This document shows positions 44,664 to 56,155 of a DNA stretch of 64,000 nucleotides, one piece after another (position 1 is the first letter of the stretch; each line of letters starts with the position of its first letter). The notes beneath the pieces were generated by a model. That model ran no database searches. It was not told where the DNA came from and was given only the letters and a program-made list of their open reading frames with translations. Where the stretch lies: assembly GCA_023313575.1 (NCBI GenBank), contig JAJTTP010000002.1, positions 3,224,001 to 3,288,000 on the forward strand. The letters run 5' to 3'. The position numbers and the translations under genes are program-made. The stretch comes from Eutypella sp. D-1 (lineage: Eukaryota > Ascomycota > Sordariomycetes > Xylariales > Diatrypaceae).

Positions 44664-47600
44664 GCACGAGGTGGCAGTACACTTTCTCCGGTGATTGAAG
44701 TACGATGAGAGGAATCGGCAGGGGGTGGAGGGATGGTCGAATAGAGAGGGAGGGAGGGTAAAAGAGTAAGGAGTAGTAGGACAAGGAGGAAACAAAAAAA
44801 GGGGGAAAAGTGATTTGGAAAGAAGCCAGCCATTATGGATATTGTACCATTCTTCGTTTTTTTGACCTGGCTGGCTGGCATCTTGGTTTGATGGTTTTTT
44901 CCCACTCCTACATTGGCATTATCCTTCCCAACCCTCCCCATCCCCGGCCCCTGGTCATCCTATATATACCACACCCACCCACACACATACACACACACAC
45001 CTGGCTATAAAAGGACTAAGTCCGTACATACACACACACATAGACACGTCCATCCCATGCACATACATAGATGCGGATCTTTGAGAGACGTACAGCGATA
45101 CATAAAAAGATTTTGATTTTTTTCTTACATATACCTGCCTATATTTGTGTCGTTTGACCTTGTGATTAATGTTGGCCCCGGCCTCGGGTCCACGAGCGTC
45201 GGTGAATGCCTACTTAAGAGTGACGGAGGGGGCACTCCTGGTAGTGGATATGCTTTTCCCCTAAGTAACGTGTTATTGGGGTCTTTGGCTCAGGAATGTT
45301 TATGATAAAGTACGTAGGGTAGTGATAGGTGGCTTCCAACCAAGTTAGCCGTATCCTCATTGACTGCGAAGGGGGCAATCGATCGTTACGTGAAGCTCTG
45401 CATGACGATACCAGGCACCAGTTAGGTATGTAGTACAGAGCCTGGGTGTGGAATATGGTATCAGTATCTCTCCAGGTGGTCTAGTTCCGCCACAACGTCC
45501 CCTCCGAGATCAACACCTGGTCGCTAATTACCGCCAGTATCCCATCTTCAGCGTCTACTGCAGAAGCTGATTTTCTAACTAGCGTCTTCGTATATACGCC
45601 TCTTATTCTCCGTCGCCCTTGTGGGGACGAGGATGCTATTATCGTGTTCCCTGGTAATAAGTTGGCTTATTACCTTTCACCTACGATACCTACCTACATA
45701 CAGAGGCGTCCTAGTCCTTGAAGCATGAATTAAATAGCGGCCCAGGGATCTACTTAGCAGCTTACATACACGACATCGTTCACTCCTGAATGATAAATCG
45801 CGCTCAGGTTTTCGCATCGGCTTTTATGAAGTGACAGCGACGTATATAATTCGGAAAGACCGTTCATGGTCCTGAGCAGTTATTGTTAGAGGTTTACTGT
45901 CGTCATTATGGCCGTAGAATTTTCTTTCTCCGGATTAGGAAATTTGGCAGATTTGGAAGTGCGCTATATGGCCCGTGCATAGACGGCTACGATCCGTACG
46001 TGCACGGATATATCTCAACACATATACCGAAGCAAAACTGTATGTATCTATCTTCAACTAGGCCCGGTTTAACGGTAGATCACCGATAAGGCCCGTCTCG
46101 TTCATTAAGTAAATTTTTTGAAGTTTTTTTTTTTTTTGGCCGTAACGGCTTCGCCTTGGATTTCACGCATATAATAGTAGCAGCCATCCCTGCCTCCTTA
46201 ATTATATCGCATATTTCTCGCCTCGTAGTCTTTCTGGCACTGTACATCGCGGATCTTAAGTTACGGCATCTCATTGATTTGTTAATTCCAGGCTAACTTG
46301 TCATTAGCATACTGGGACCGGCATTAGGTTTGCAGTTATTGTTTGTAATTCGAACACAACATATTTACGTTTCAGTTAGCACACATCTCCCCGACTACTC
46401 TTATGGATCCTATCCATTATTGTATCTATCGTCATTTTCTGCCGCCGTACTCATGAGTCGTCCTCTCCGTTACTTGGCTGCCGGTATTAATTCTAAAAAA
46501 AGGCCCGAAGCTATTCAAGTACGCATCGACGAAAGGGCATTCATTCTCTAGAGTATCTCGTCCGAGTAGCTAATATCGTGCTCCGAATACCGTGGTGGCA
46601 GACATGTGGTTGGAATTGTAATCTTGGCACAGGGTAGAAGAATCACTGAGTACTTGTTGGAGAATTGCCCCTCCGTATAATTGTACCTAGACGATCTTCA
46701 GACCTAAGATCCCCAGATTTATCATATCTGATCCACGGTAGGCCCACTTATAGAGGCACAGCTGACCGTCACAGTAGCATAATAGAACAGCTGTGTCTCA
46801 AGGCTTGATTACTTATTTGACCGCGAGATCTCAGGTTGGCCGGCATAGACAGAATAGAAATGAAGTTGTTTTAGACTTTATGGCATATCCATCACCCGTT
46901 GAATGCCTTCCGTGTCTTGAATGTTAGCTTAAGCAAGGAACTTTCTATGCAAGGAACATCTCATGTAAGGAACATCTTATGTAAGTGTTACATCCAGTAA
47001 GTTAGAAGGGGCCCTACAATATCCACCCTGGGCACATTCGAAAAGGAGTACCCGGGCCGAGGTTAGGAATCCTTTTTCCTTTTCCCTCCTTTTCGCAGGG
47101 CCGCAGCGGGGCTTAAAATGGCCCGAAAACCAACCCATTTTGGTTGCGATAGCAAGGAACGTCTCACGTGAGACCAGAACCTCGTACACAGCACTATCTG
47201 CGGGTCACATATAAACAAGACACCCCATTATCAAACGATCGCCAGCACAGGGTCCAATTGCCACTCTAAAGAATATATTAGTTCTTACTTCATGCCAACT
47301 CTCTATAACTGCATAGACGATCCGAGGCATGCAGGCCATTAATGTTTCCAGGTATCAGCATTATCTAAAATAAATCTATCACGAGGCATTGTACAACTCA
47401 ACTAGTGTCATGCGTGAGATGTCATGGCGGTAATCCAAGGACTCCCGCCCCATGTACTAGACTTTAGTGTTGATATGATGCGGTAGGCTATGGTCGCGGA
47501 GTTGTGACGCCCGAGTACGGAGTTCAAGAGGAAGCGATCAATTAAGGATATCATGAAGCTTCTTCCCATCATATACGATGTCCTACCACCTGCCCCGTCC

Positions 47601-48066
47601 TCCCATCCAATAGTAAGTCAGAGAAGTCATTGAGGAAGGCAATACTCCCCGACATGTTATCTGACACCTTCCACTCTTGATGTGACCCTGGCTTGCGAGC
47701 ATTTTCGTCATGTCACGGTCGGCCGAGCCTTGTTGACGTGGGGCTATTACATAGGGGGGGAAGATTGGAATCGGCTATTGAGGAGCGAGGGCCTCAAGCC
47801 AGAAGAATATCTAGGAATATATGGAGGGGGGCCCCCCAGCTTATAGCTGGTGAAGCCTCTCTCTTTGATGCCAGTACATACGATTCCCATCCAATATCTC
47901 TTCCTGGGACCTTCTGAACACGATACAATACTTCTCACAATTTGAATATACAGCAATACCCCTAAAAGACGTCGATATACTCTGAGTCCCGAGCATATCG
48001 TGGAATCCGTCTAGTTGGCTACAAGCAGGTTCACATTCAGTTTGATCATAACCACCCAGAATTAAG
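44664..48066. other. 3.4-kb gene-free region
   Basis: The first 500 bp are the 3' flank of the nuclear protein gene, with CA-repeat microsatellites at about 44978-45000 and 45029-45040. From about 45.6 to 48.0 kb the DNA is AT-richer, with no recognisable coding similarity. Short frames such as 45883-46089 and 46330-46551 have no domain. It could be decayed repeat DNA. The acyltransferase promoter must lie in the last few hundred bases. Confidence 0.45.
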
Positions 48067-49663
48067 ATGCCGGTGAACAAGGTGATCGATATTCATCCCA
48101 GAGGGTGGGAAAACGACGAGGCCGACGAATACCTGAAGCTTGGCCTTCTCGATTATTGCGTGGCACAGGTATACATGAGCTTTGGCCTTTTCTTCAAGCT
48201 CTCGGACTCGGACAACAGGAACGCCATCGTCGACACTCTCCATCAAGGCCTAGAGGTCACTCTGAGCCAATGCCGTCAGCTCTGTGGCAACCTCGAAGCA
48301 CACCCCGACGGTGGACTTTGTTTCCACAAGAAGAAGGATAGTACTGTCGAGCTTCATGTCCAATGGTTAGATGGTCCTGATGACGTCGGCCAGTATCCCA
48401 CTTTCGAAGATTTTGAGAAGGGCGGTTTTACTGCCGCAACCCTCGGTAACTTGGATACCTGGTGTGTTGCGCCGATGACCTATGGAGAGAAGCCAGAGGC
48501 CGAGCCGAGAAGCAATCCCAAGGTCTCTGCTTTCAAGCTAAGCTTCGTCCGCGGTGGTATGGTACTTATCATGCATCATCATCATTACGCCAACGACATT
48601 AATGGCTGGGCTGGGGAACTGCATCAGCTTGCAGAGAACTGCGCGGCTATCTGGAAGTCACCGGACAACCCAGCATACCCGCCGTGGGATCCGACATGCT
48701 TGGACTATTCCGCCGTCTCCAAACCGACTCCCAAAACACTCGTTGAAGGACCGCAGTCGCCGCCAAGACACCCCGATCACAAGGATGCGCAGTGGCTTCT
48801 GTTCCATTTGCCGAAGAGCAAGGCTGCCGAGATCAAGAAGCTGGCAACTCCCGCAGATGAGAGTTTCTGGGTGTCTAGTTGGGACGCATTCACTGCATAT
48901 ATCTGGCGCATCCTCTCAAAGCACAGGGCCAGGCTCTTCAACCCCGACCTGTCGAGTAAAATGCTTTGGGGCGAAGCTGCTGATATGCGAACGCGGATGC
49001 ATAATCCGAAAGTGGCGGAGCGCATTCAGGGAAACATTGTCTATGTACCTATGAGTACATCGAACCCCACTCCACAACCTACCATTGGAGAAGTCATATC
49101 AGAAGCCCCCCTTTCCACACTAGCCTGGTGAGTCCCTCTATACGACAGCTTTTCCTCAGGTACCAGATGCCTATATTGCCTCAAGACGAACTATTACCGG
49201 TAAACAGATCACGATTCAACTGCATACTAACAACATCTCTCCCAGGTATATCCGACAGCTCACAAATAGCGCTACGCAGGAGAACATGGACGCCGGACTC
49301 AATGCGGTCGCTGCGGTACGGGACAAGACCGCGCTTTTTCTGCGCACGGACTGGTTCCCTCCCATGAGCAATATTATGATTGATTGGCGCCCCTCGAAAC
49401 CATACGAGGCTGATTTCGGCTTCGGCAAGCCCTACGCCCTCCGCCACCCCTTCGGTACCGTTACTAATGGTTTATTAATCGTTTATCCGGAGCGGAAGAG
49501 TGGTGGTCCGGCCGGGGTAGACGAGGGAAATGAGATTCTGATCGGATTCGAGAAAGAAGCCACGAAGGGCCTATTGGAAGACCCTGAATGGAACAGATAC
49601 TTTGAGTTCCGCGGCGTCGATGGCCAAGAGAAGCTTCATGTTGAGACTGTGCATAGAATCTAA
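48067..49663 (+). CDS. BAHD-like acyltransferase (transferase family)
   Basis: Two exons, 48067-49127 and 49246-49663 (1479 nt, 492 residues). The donor is GTGAGT, the branch site CTAAC, the acceptor CAG, and the phase joins inside a Trp codon. The catalytic motif HXXXD is at 173-177 (HYAND within MHHHHYANDINGW), and the structural DFGWG motif appears as DFGFG at 410-414. Both define the family that moves an acyl group from acyl-CoA to a hydroxyl or amine, as in fungal trichothecene 3-O-acetyltransferase-like and plant BAHD enzymes. Mid-protein blocks (WVSSWDAFTAYIWRILSKHR, AADMRTRMHNP) fit too. The acceptor is unknown. No polyketide synthase, peptide synthetase or terpene cyclase is visible within the window, so it may act alone or in detoxification. 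Confidence 0.87.
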
Positions 49664-50333
49664 AGCAGGCTTAGGCCTGGAACTGTGTGAAAATTAGGGA
49701 CACTCAGCGGATAGCTTTAACTCGACTTGTTGTGAGTCGAATATGCCCCTTCATGTCCTCTGAATGATTGGTCTAGTCGTTCAGCAGGCCGTATTATTCT
49801 GCTGCAGATTTACAGATACTTTAAGTCCAGATCTATCTAATACCATTCTGTGGATGACCCGCACCTTCACTACTACTCTTTCCTCTTAGCCCGCCAGTGT
49901 CAAATTGAGTGTATCACTGGGGTTTTCAAGCTCTTCTATAACTAGGTACCTATGTGGTGTGGCGCATGTGAGAAAACTCTGCCCAATAATGGGCGTTTTA
50001 TCTTATCTCCCACATCCAATGTGACGCCACACTGACATTCAGCAACAACCGACATTTTTATAAAGTGGCTGAAGTCCCTGTACATTTCGCTACCATAATA
50101 TGGTCACATTGGTGAAATGAGGATTATGCATATCATCGTATGCGACTGACTGCTAAGGGGCCACGTTACTACGTGTCTCCCCTCACCGATTCCCCTCACG
50201 GTCTTCATACCCTCCTATTCATATACGACAATTCATCTTCATCCCCGCCTGCAAATCCCGTATTGCATTAGCAAACCATACAAATATAGTACATAAAACA
50301 AAACCTTTAACTCACCATCAAGCATCTCCCATT
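49664..50333. other. Intergenic region
   Basis: Holds the 3' flank of the acyltransferase gene and the promoter of the HET-domain gene. The palindrome TAGGTACCTA is at 49943-49952. Nothing else is seen. Confidence 0.45.
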
Positions 50334-52419
50334 ATGAGGTTGTTAAACTCTCACACTTGGAAGATGGAGGAGTTTATCTCCGACAACTCAACCCCGCCAT
50401 ACGCCATCCTCTCGCACACGTGGGGCGAGCCGAAGGATGAATGTACGCTCAAAGAATGGGAGACCTTGAAGGCTTCGCAACTGCGCAAAAAACGAGGCTT
50501 TCAGAAGATCGAGCACTGTTGCCGACTAGCTGCCCAAGATGGCCTAGAGTGGGTGTGGATAGATACGTACGAAGAGCCCCTTCGCTTCTCACCGTCTCCC
50601 TGACTATTGTAAAAATTGCAATATTTGGTTACTGATTCTAATGATTAGCTGCTGCATTGACAAAACCAGTAGCGCCGAGCTGACCGAAGCCATCAATTCC
50701 ATGTTCCGTTGGTACAAAAACTCGGAGGTGTGTTACGTCTATCTGTCAGACGTTTCGAGCTGCGATTATATTCTGGAGCAGTTTAAAAAGGCTCGCTGGT
50801 TCCAACGAGGATGGACTCTTCAAGAACTAGTCGCGCCGGCCAATGTCATATTCCATTCTAAGGAGTGGCATCAGTTTGGTACTAAAGCTGGACTCTCAGC
50901 TTTCATATCTGACATTACAAACATCGACCCACTGTTTCTCGACAGCGAGAACCTGGCATCGGCCTCCATTGCCCAGAAGATGTCATGGGCGTCAAAACGT
51001 GAGACATCACGGCCAGAAGACATTGCTTACTGTCTGCTTGGCATATTCGATGTCAACATGCCCCTAATTTACGGAGAAGGTACCAAGGCCTTCTTGAGAC
51101 TCCAAGAAGAAATCATGGGCACATACCCATATGACTTTACGATCTTTGCGTGGGGAGAGCTTGCCTCTGAATGCGCGAGGGAGATCAAGGATAGTGAAAC
51201 GCGTATAGGCGACAAACCTGTGGAACTGGAATCTTTTGACACAAGGGACGATTATCTTTACGGTTTATTATCTGAGTCGCCACGCGATTATGCATTTTCG
51301 GGCCAAATCACCCTCCCTCCGGACATGCAAGACTTCTTTGGCCACAAAGCTCCTATCCAACAGCGCAATAAAAACACAATCAGCTTAAACCTTGCAATAG
51401 AAAACTTTAAGAGGTTAATAGCATTCCGCCACCCTCAACTTGATAGTTGGCACTTCAGAAATATGCGATACGCAATTTTGCCATGTGTTCTAGGAAAGAA
51501 TCCATGTCATTATGTTGCAATACCCCTCGTTATGCCTCAACGCGCAGGGGCAATTAGTGGACGAATGCGAGAGATGATCGTAGCGGTGCCCTTACTGGGA
51601 GATACGTCCTCATGCAGTGAGCTACGGAAACGCAAAGAAATGCATACTATAGCACCTTTGACACGTTACAGATCACCCGAAGCAGGTGATATCATGTTTA
51701 GACGGAGGTTTCATGCATCTTCCTGTAAGTGTTATTGGAAATTCTTTCCCGGGGATATTAACAGAGAAAATGTTATTCCGCGAGCTGCCTTCGTTGAGGC
51801 GGACTTTTTCGCCCACTTGGTTTCCTTAGACCAGAACACGACTTTCACCACAGTTTTGCGAGTCAGTTCAAGTAGAACCACGCCATATGGCGTGTTATTC
51901 TTCAGATTTTACGAAATACCTTTTCCATATGGCCAGGTAGCGAAATGGAGTTTCAGCCGGTACGCGGACGAGAACTTTCTTTACCAACAGGAGGCGGCGC
52001 CGCTTTCTCCACAGACCCCAACTGTCGACATTGGACCAAATATGAAAGCTCGTTTGGGCTCCGAGAGAATATATATCGATGACGACCCCGCAAGTCCGGT
52101 TGATTTGGTAGATATCGTGGTAGTGGACAAGAATGCGGCGCCTCACTGGTGGCCGCAGTCTCCGGAGTCTCATGGATCTCTTGAGTCTTTTGAGACTTAC
52201 GAGTCTTCGGAGTCTTCATTCTGCCTGGATACCAACTTCGGAAACCAATCAATCCAGGAGCTGAGCCAACATGAGTCAGAAGGAGATGAGCATGTTGATA
52301 CAATGCGTCCTGTCTCCACGCCTTCTGAAGACAGATATGAGAAACTACAAGGAGGGGATGCCCTTCCACGACGTATTGCAGGCATGCCAGGTCAACTTGT
52401 TAGGAGGCGATCAATCTAG
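50334..52419 (+). CDS. HET-domain (heterokaryon incompatibility) protein
   Basis: Two exons, 50334-50566 and 50649-52419 (2004 nt, 667 residues). The donor is GTACGA and the acceptor TAG, joined in phase to give WVWIDTCCIDK. Canonical HET blocks are PYAILSHTWG (22-31), GLEWVWIDTCCIDK, AINSMFRWYKNSEVCYVYL, and WFQRGWTLQELVAPANVIF. Then comes SRPEDIAYCLLGIFDVNMPLIYGEG, which closes the usual HET N-terminal module. The next 250 residues are probably beta-rich and I see no NACHT P-loop and no WD repeats, so it is not a full HET-E/HET-D STAND protein. The end has a Glu/Ser minisatellite-like stretch (ESHGSLESFETYESSESS). HET proteins trigger cell death after fusion of unlike hyphae or act in other immune-like responses; many in a genome have no known partner. 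Allelic diversity is expected. Confidence 0.9.
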
Positions 52420-53837
52420 CTCCTCGCGGGTTTAAGGAGGCATTCTGAATGACCGCGGTGGGAAATCGTGGCGATGCGAAGCCAACACTCATTAACACCG
52501 CAAGTTTCTGGTCCACAACTTCTCAACCAGCGAGGATCGATGTTATGATCTCTGGTATTACATCTGACGCATTTCATGCGATGTATTTATTGATTCCATG
52601 GGTCTTATGATTTATGAGAGCATTTCCACCTGCCAAGCTTTCCGGAATATCATTTATTTAGTGCGGTTGAGCCCCTTTAATAGTGGAGCCAAGTACAGTG
52701 AGCGAGGTGGGCCCCCATTCCTGGTCAACCTACTCAGGTTTAGCAAACATCAACTTCACTCATAATTGATTTACACCAAGGGCTATGCGCCTTCAAGTAA
52801 GTCCTGTACATTAATTACTATCTGTTGCGGAAAATGAATAACGCAGGACGTAATTACAATGAGGTGATGTCACGTTCAACCGAACCCATTCTGGGCGACC
52901 TGTGGGAGCCCTCCGGGGGAGGGGGAAGAGAAGAATAACTACCCTACTGGATGGGTGGGAGCCCTATTTATAGGGCGTACAAGCGCCACATACAGAGCCC
53001 GGTGGGGCGCCACAGGGCCAAGCCCCAGAGGAGGGTATGTGGTCCTTTTCCTAACCGTGACAGGTGAGTAGTTTCAGAAACTTTCTAGTACACGTATTAG
53101 GTAAAGCCGCTGCTAGGCTTGCCAGCACGCAGTACCCTCGCTTCCTCATCAAGTCGATCAAATGAGACATGCTATTTTAGGGCGATGCTGATCAAATTCC
53201 CTAATATCTAGAGACATTAGAACCTCAATGCATGCGCCCCAGTAACATACTCGGAATCAGGAAGGGGGGCACGAGGAAAACAGAGAACAGGGTATGAGAG
53301 GAAGCCTTTTAGCAGATGATAATGTATGCTGGGCCTATGAGACAAGGGAAGCCCTTTGAGCTGGTCTACAATATCCATTCAGTATGGTCGAAGGCGTTTT
53401 CGCTTTACCCCCAAATCACATTTCAGCCAAGCCGGATTGGTCCTTGACGTATCTTGGGACGATGCCACACTCTTGCGAAATAAATACACGCTATTAATAC
53501 TGTCTTCTAGAACCGAGCCGCTTTTCTTTTCGTCCAGAATGTTGCGTTTTTCTTCCCCGAATATCCCGTACAGGTATTCCAGACATGTCGGAAGTACGGA
53601 ATGTGCGTTCGTCACTGTGCAACCCACTGTTGGTGTACATTACCCAGTTATAACCCGTCCCAGACTTTCATAAAAGCGAGAAGGTTAGCCATAGCTTCAA
53701 CATAAGGTTTTAGGATAACAGATCCCATTTCTGTGCTTCACAAATCGCATTCTCAAGAACAGGACGATTTGCGGTGACGTTTTCTACAGTGATTCGAAAA
53801 GGTTTACAATATCAGCTCTTTTTAGCTCACTTGCCTT
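52420..53837. other. Intergenic region with a solo LTR
   Basis: Apart from the solo LTR (52868-53062), I see no gene. The opposed frames at 53356-53673 and 53379-53627 are shadows of each other without domains. Confidence 0.5.
52863..53067. mobile_element. Solo LTR of a retrotransposon with 5-bp target duplication
   Basis: The 195-bp unit at 52868-53062 starts TGTCACG and ends CGTGACA, so it has perfect 7-bp inverted ends with the canonical TG...CA. It is flanked on both sides by GGTGA (52863-52867 and 53063-53067), a perfect 5-bp target-site duplication. Inside there is a TATTTATAGGG segment that could be a TATA-type promoter, and GC-rich repeats around GGGAGCCCT. No internal retrotransposon coding region is adjacent. 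This is the structure left after recombination between two LTRs. The intact duplication suggests a fairly recent insertion. Its orientation and superfamily (Copia or Gypsy) cannot be read from the ends. Confidence 0.85.
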
Positions 53838-54554
53838 CTACAATGCCGTTCCACCTTCGCCTCCTCCAACGGGGCTCTCAGCACCACAATTCAATAAAAC
53901 TTTCGTGATTTCGATATTGCCCAACTCGAAGGCTAATTGCAGCACACTTCCTTTCTTCCCCGGTAGAAAGAAACTTTCCTCTACCCTCTCATTGACGTCA
54001 GCTCCCTGATCTAGAATGAACTGGATGAACGGCACGTTCCCTGCTTTTACAGCCAGAGCCAACAGTCCTTTATAGTTGGCACAGGCACCATGCTTCATCA
54101 GCAACTTCACAATGCCCATGTCCACCGAATTAGCGGCAGCGACTGCCAACGCCGCTTGATTGCCGTACAGAGGTGCAAGCTCCGTGTCCGCGCCGTTGTC
54201 CAATAGCAGCTTCACCCATTCCAAGTCACCAGCTAATACAGCTTCAGTGAGGGGGCCGCCAGCATGACCAAATCCGCGGTTGACATCAAGGCCGTAAGGA
54301 ATGAGTAGACTGTACACTTCGCGTGTGCTACCCTGGTGGGCTGCTTCTTGGACAGCGTTTGTTACTTTAGCTCCGTGCTGTAGGAGGATGGAGACAGCTC
54401 GCGCCTGATCAGAACGGGCGGCTTCCGTGAGTATGTCTTCGAGTGTGATGTTGGGGGGCAGAACTAGTGGTGAGGAGGATAGATAAGCTTGGAGCTGATC
54501 AATATTGCCGCTACTGGCTGCGGAGAGAATGTCCTTTGCTGAAGGTGTGGACAT
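53838..54554 (-). CDS. Ankyrin-repeat protein
   Basis: Single exon, 238 residues, MSTPSAKDILSAASSGNIDQ to the end GGGEGGTAL. About six ankyrin repeats fill residues 10-233. Examples are SDQARAVSILLQHGAKV, GGPLTEAVLAGDLEWVKLLL, DMGIVKLLMKHGACANYKG, NVPFIQFILDQGADVNERV and NIEITKVLLNCGAESP. No other domain is present, and it has no signal peptide. Ankyrin stacks bind other proteins; the partner is unknown. It could be a complete small gene or a fragment of a larger STAND or HET gene, though it has its own start and stop and no in-frame break. Confidence 0.82.
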   Translation of the reverse strand: MSTPSAKDILSAASSGNIDQLQAYLSSSPLVLPPNITLEDILTEAARSDQARAVSILLQHGAKVTNAVQEAAHQGSTREVYSLLIPYGLDVNRGFGHAGGPLTEAVLAGDLEWVKLLLDNGADTELAPLYGNQAALAVAAANSVDMGIVKLLMKHGACANYKGLLALAVKAGNVPFIQFILDQGADVNERVEESFFLPGKKGSVLQLAFELGNIEITKVLLNCGAESPVGGGEGGTAL

Positions 54555-55486
54555 GGTAGAATATATGTTTTAGGTCTGTCGCAATAAGGCTTTCTAGGGA
54601 CTTGGCGAGGGACTTGTTGGAAGACAAGCTACAATGAGGGCTTCATTGATATAGGAACCCTCAGCCACCTACTATGAAACGCCACCGCAGACCATAGGTT
54701 ACCTCATCAATACTTAGGTACGTTGACATGTTACTAATTATAGCCTGGTAAGCTTACAGATTAATCGTCGCACATATGACTGCTGCGCCACGACGGACTT
54801 CAAGGTGGTCCGCTCCTGAGGGGCTATGGATTGAATACTTCCAAGTGCAGATAAGCAATACCGATGTATGTGCGCTCAAGTAGGCACCAATTCAGTGTGT
54901 ATTCCCAAGAATGACGTAGCAGCATGTGCAGGACACACGACTCTTTGTTTTACTACTATTTCAGCAACAAAGCACAGTGGGGTTCGTGCGAAGTTCAAAT
55001 GTCATTGTAACTCGACTTTGGATCCTTAGTACACAATCTGTATACAATAGTAATGTTTCAACTAGCAATTAGGTTGAAAAAAGAAAAGGGAAAAAAATTA
55101 CGACTCTTCATAACTTACTCTGCGGGTTTCCAAACCTCTAAGTGCTGTACCTGTGTTCATAGACTCGGTACTTTCATAAAATAGAAAGCAAGAGGTATAA
55201 AATCAAACATGTAATGAGCGTAAACTAACTTCTAAGCACCAATCCCACACTACTTTCCTCACAGACCCCAACCTGTTAAGTATAAGAAAAATCTGAACAT
55301 AATTACAGCAGTTATTCAACCCGAAATGACCTTAATAACTGTTGAATATCTCATTTGCATTGTCGTGCACCGCCGCAGCCACCTTGCCCCCGAATCACAA
55401 CTTTGTTCTACATCAATGAGTGTACCTGTAAACAAGTTGCCCACTGCTTGCCTATCTTTCTAAACCACATTGGCTTGATTGAGTAT
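54555..55486. other. Intergenic region
   Basis: AT-leaning, with an A-rich block at 55076-55099. It carries the promoter of the ankyrin gene and the 3' flank of the secreted-protein gene. Nothing else is seen. Confidence 0.45.
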
Positions 55487-56155
55487 CTACTCCCCCGGAG
55501 CCAACCAGTACGGCCCATCAGCTGGCGCATCCCAGTCTAGGACGTACTCTCTTTTGCCGGGGACATCTTTCTTATCCTTAGCCTTTGACGTTGGTCTAGT
55601 CCATAAGACGGTCTGGGCGAAGGTAGCCGGATCAACTTTGACGATCTCGTTCACCTTATTGCCATTTTCTAGCGCAGGCCTCTCAAACAGAGTCCAGACG
55701 CTATTTGGGTGAGGTCCGTCTGGATCATCCCGCAAGAGAACATAAGCCGTACCAGTAGCCTGCTCAGCGAAGACAGTCGAGAAGCGCTTGGCAAAGTCCG
55801 AATAAAATTGTCTTCCGCCGGGGCCTGAACGCCTATCCGTGAACCCGGCAGTAAAGGCGGTCTTGAAGGTACGCCCGCCAATTGTGGCAGCGAAGGTATC
55901 AGGTTTGTCGCGGTCTGCTTGGCTTTGGGCGCCTATGTTGGAGAAGAAGACGCTTGGTTGTTGTCCGGCCACGTAGGCAGCCTCGATCCCTGCGTTATCC
56001 GGATAGGGGTCCTGGGCTGGAGCCCGTTCGAGGATATCGGCATTCTCTGAAGTTCGAATGGGGGACGCAAGAACGCTCAGGATGGAAGACGAGAAAAGAA
56101 GGAGGACGAAGGCTGCGCGCAGCTGCTGAAAGAGACTTTCTGAAGGGTAGTACAT
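55487..56155 (-). CDS. Predicted secreted protein without Cys, unknown family
   Basis: Single exon, 222 residues. Residues 1-31 form a signal peptide with a long hydrophobic core (FVLLLFSSSILSVLAS). A dibasic-free propeptide-like stretch (PIRTSENADILERAPAQDPYP) follows. The mature part has no Cys. It contains FFSNIGAQSQADRDKPDTFA, DFAKRFSTVFAEQATGTAYVL and GKREYVLDWDAPADGPYWL. I do not recognise the family. The ordered pattern of charged and aromatic residues and full-length frame support a real gene. Its place in the accessory tract beside ankyrin and KP4-like genes fits a fast-evolving secretome member. Confidence 0.65.
   Translation of the reverse strand: MYYPSESLFQQLRAAFVLLLFSSSILSVLASPIRTSENADILERAPAQDPYPDNAGIEAAYVAGQQPSVFFSNIGAQSQADRDKPDTFAATIGGRTFKTAFTAGFTDRRSGPGGRQFYSDFAKRFSTVFAEQATGTAYVLLRDDPDGPHPNSVWTLFERPALENGNKVNEIVKVDPATFAQTVLWTRPTSKAKDKKDVPGKREYVLDWDAPADGPYWLAPGE

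Noticed and set aside
53356..53673. Opposed frames right of the solo LTR
   Set aside because: The two strands shadow each other and neither has a domain or intron partner.
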